DNA of 51,934 nt, taken from NCBI GenBank assembly GCA_947475225.1, contig CANJMQ010000023.1, positions 1 through 51,934 of the forward strand. The letters are read 5' to 3'. The DNA comes from Bradyrhizobiaceae bacterium. GTDB lineage: Bacteria > Pseudomonadota > Alphaproteobacteria > Rhizobiales > Aestuariivirgaceae. The notes under the pieces are model-generated. The model was not told the origin of the DNA, did no database searches, and saw only the letters and a program-made list of their open reading frames with translations. Position numbers and translations under genes: made by a program. Positions 50,984-51,934 of the stretch are shown here, piece by piece (within the stretch, counting starts at the first letter, position 1; every line of letters begins with the position of its first letter).

Positions 50984-51934
50984 ATGTCCTCGCCCAAGAC
51001 CAAGACGCTCGGTGCCTTCGCCGCCGGACTGATGGCCGCCACGGCCCTCGTGGCCACCGTGTCGGTTCTTCCCTCGACCCCTGCCGTCGCGCAGAACCAG
51101 CTGCATGCCGCTGCCATCGACCCGTCCAAGGGCTTTGCCGACCTCGTCGACCAGGTCATGCCTGCCGTCGTCAGCGTGCAGGTGAAGTATGCCAATGTCG
51201 CCGCCACCGAAGGTGATCAGGCGCAGGGCAAGCAGATGCCGGGCGGCATGGAAGACTTCTTCAAGCAGTTCCCGCAGTTCAAGAACATGCCGGGCTTCGG
51301 CCAGGGCCAGGGCCAGGGCGACCAGGGCGGTGACGGCGAGGATTCGCACCCGAACGGCGGCATGGCGATGGGCTCCGGCTTCATCATCTCGGCTGACGGC
51401 TATGCGGTGACCAACAACCACGTCGTCAAGGACGCCGACCAGGTGTCGGTGACCATGAAGGACGGCACCGAATACAAGGCCGAAGTCATCGGTACCGATC
51501 CCAAGACGGATCTGGCGCTGATCAAGATCGACGCCAAGGACAAGAAGTTCGACTACGTCGCCTTCACCAAGGATGAGCCGCGCGTCGGCGACTGGGTGAT
51601 GGCGGTGGGCAATCCCTTCGGCCTCGGCGGTACGGTCACGACCGGCATCGTCTCGGCACTCGGCCGTGACATCGGCTCGGGCCCCTATGACAACTTCATG
51701 CAGATCGACGCCGCCATCAACCGCGGCAACTCGGGCGGCCCGGCCTTCAACCTCGAGGGCGAAGTCGTCGGCATCAACACCGCGATCTTCTCTCCCTCGG
51801 GTGGTTCCGTCGGCATCGGCTTCGCCATCCCGGCGTCCACCGCCGAGAACGTCATCGAGAGCCTGAAGGAGAACGGCAAGGTCACCCGCGGCTGGCTGGG
51901 CGTGCAGATCCAGCCGGTGACGGAAGACATCGCC
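50984..51934 (+). CDS. degP: DegP/Do-type periplasmic serine protease (3' part outside window)
   Basis: The first 317 residues of a Do-family protease (usually ~500). A signal peptide ([20 protein letters not shown] to TPAVAQ) is followed by the trypsin-like domain with H146 (VTNNHVV), D176 (PKTDLALI) and S250 ([11 protein letters not shown]). The loop before it is unusually Gly/Gln/Asp rich ([17 protein letters not shown]). The first PDZ domain begins at [13 protein letters not shown]. It degrades or refolds damaged periplasmic proteins. I chose the ATG at 50984 over 50969, which would add METKE. A Do protease directly after ccm genes is the usual rhizobial order. Confidence 0.93.
   Translation, partial: MSSPKTKTLGAFAAGLMAATALVATVSVLPSTPAVAQNQLHAAAIDPSKGFADLVDQVMPAVVSVQVKYANVAATEGDQAQGKQMPGGMEDFFKQFPQFKNMPGFGQGQGQGDQGGDGEDSHPNGGMAMGSGFIISADGYAVTNNHVVKDADQVSVTMKDGTEYKAEVIGTDPKTDLALIKIDAKDKKFDYVAFTKDEPRVGDWVMAVGNPFGLGGTVTTGIVSALGRDIGSGPYDNFMQIDAAINRGNSGGPAFNLEGEVVGINTAIFSPSGGSVGIGFAIPASTAENVIESLKENGKVTRGWLGVQIQPVTEDIA

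Overview
The window is a high-GC, gene-dense chromosomal segment from an alphaproteobacterium, most probably of the order Hyphomicrobiales (Rhizobiales). The support is a MucR/Ros regulator, a feuN-feuP-feuQ-like module, the families DUF6456, DUF5330, DUF1491 and DUF2336, an fdsGBA-fdhD-fdsD formate dehydrogenase operon, a ccmIEFH (cycHJKL) operon followed by a Do-type protease, and a gene-transfer-agent (GTA)-like structural cluster. I found no tRNA, rRNA, CRISPR array, insertion sequence or integrase. No stretch over 300 bases lacks a gene.

Layout. 1-3.5 kb (minus strand): glutaryl-CoA dehydrogenase (cut by the window edge), an isochorismatase-like hydrolase and oligopeptidase B. 3.7-9 kb: DUF2336, MucR, PAS and DUF6456 regulatory-type proteins, SufE, DUF5330, a peptidoglycan-binding exported protein, DUF1491 and a small hypothetical. 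9-12.5 kb (minus): a DUF1214/DUF1254 pair behind a class A penicillin-binding protein. 12.7-20.5 kb: YcgN, then the NAD-linked molybdenum formate dehydrogenase operon with a small Cys/His-rich protein and a LysR regulator at its head. 20.6-36.3 kb (plus): a compact, intact GTA/prophage-like head, tail and lysis cluster. 36.3-38.6 kb: feuNPQ-like signalling genes starting 10 bases after the holin gene, then a candidate small RNA. 38.8-46.7 kb: a GlxA-type AraC regulator, a MetF-like reductase, a GIY-YIG nuclease gene bracketed by palindromic repeats, and sarcosine oxidase soxBDAG. 46.9-50.9 kb: cytochrome c maturation ccmI-ccmE-ccmF-ccmH. 51-51.9 kb: the start of a DegP/Do protease.

Functionally, the sarcosine oxidase, the MetF-like protein and the formate dehydrogenase fit one-carbon metabolism: sarcosine demethylation feeds C1 units to tetrahydrofolate, and formate is oxidised to CO2 with NADH formation. 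The fds locus carries a good FNR/FixK-type box, which suggests oxygen control.

The most unusual material is non-coding or accessory. Two families of palindromic intergenic repeats occur here. One family brackets the GIY-YIG nuclease gene and also brackets the portal gene inside the otherwise tightly packed GTA operon. The other appears to supply the ribosome-binding site and first codons of fdhD. A near-consensus sigma-70 promoter next to a LysR-type dyad precedes the GTA cluster, and a two-hairpin candidate sRNA lies after feuQ.
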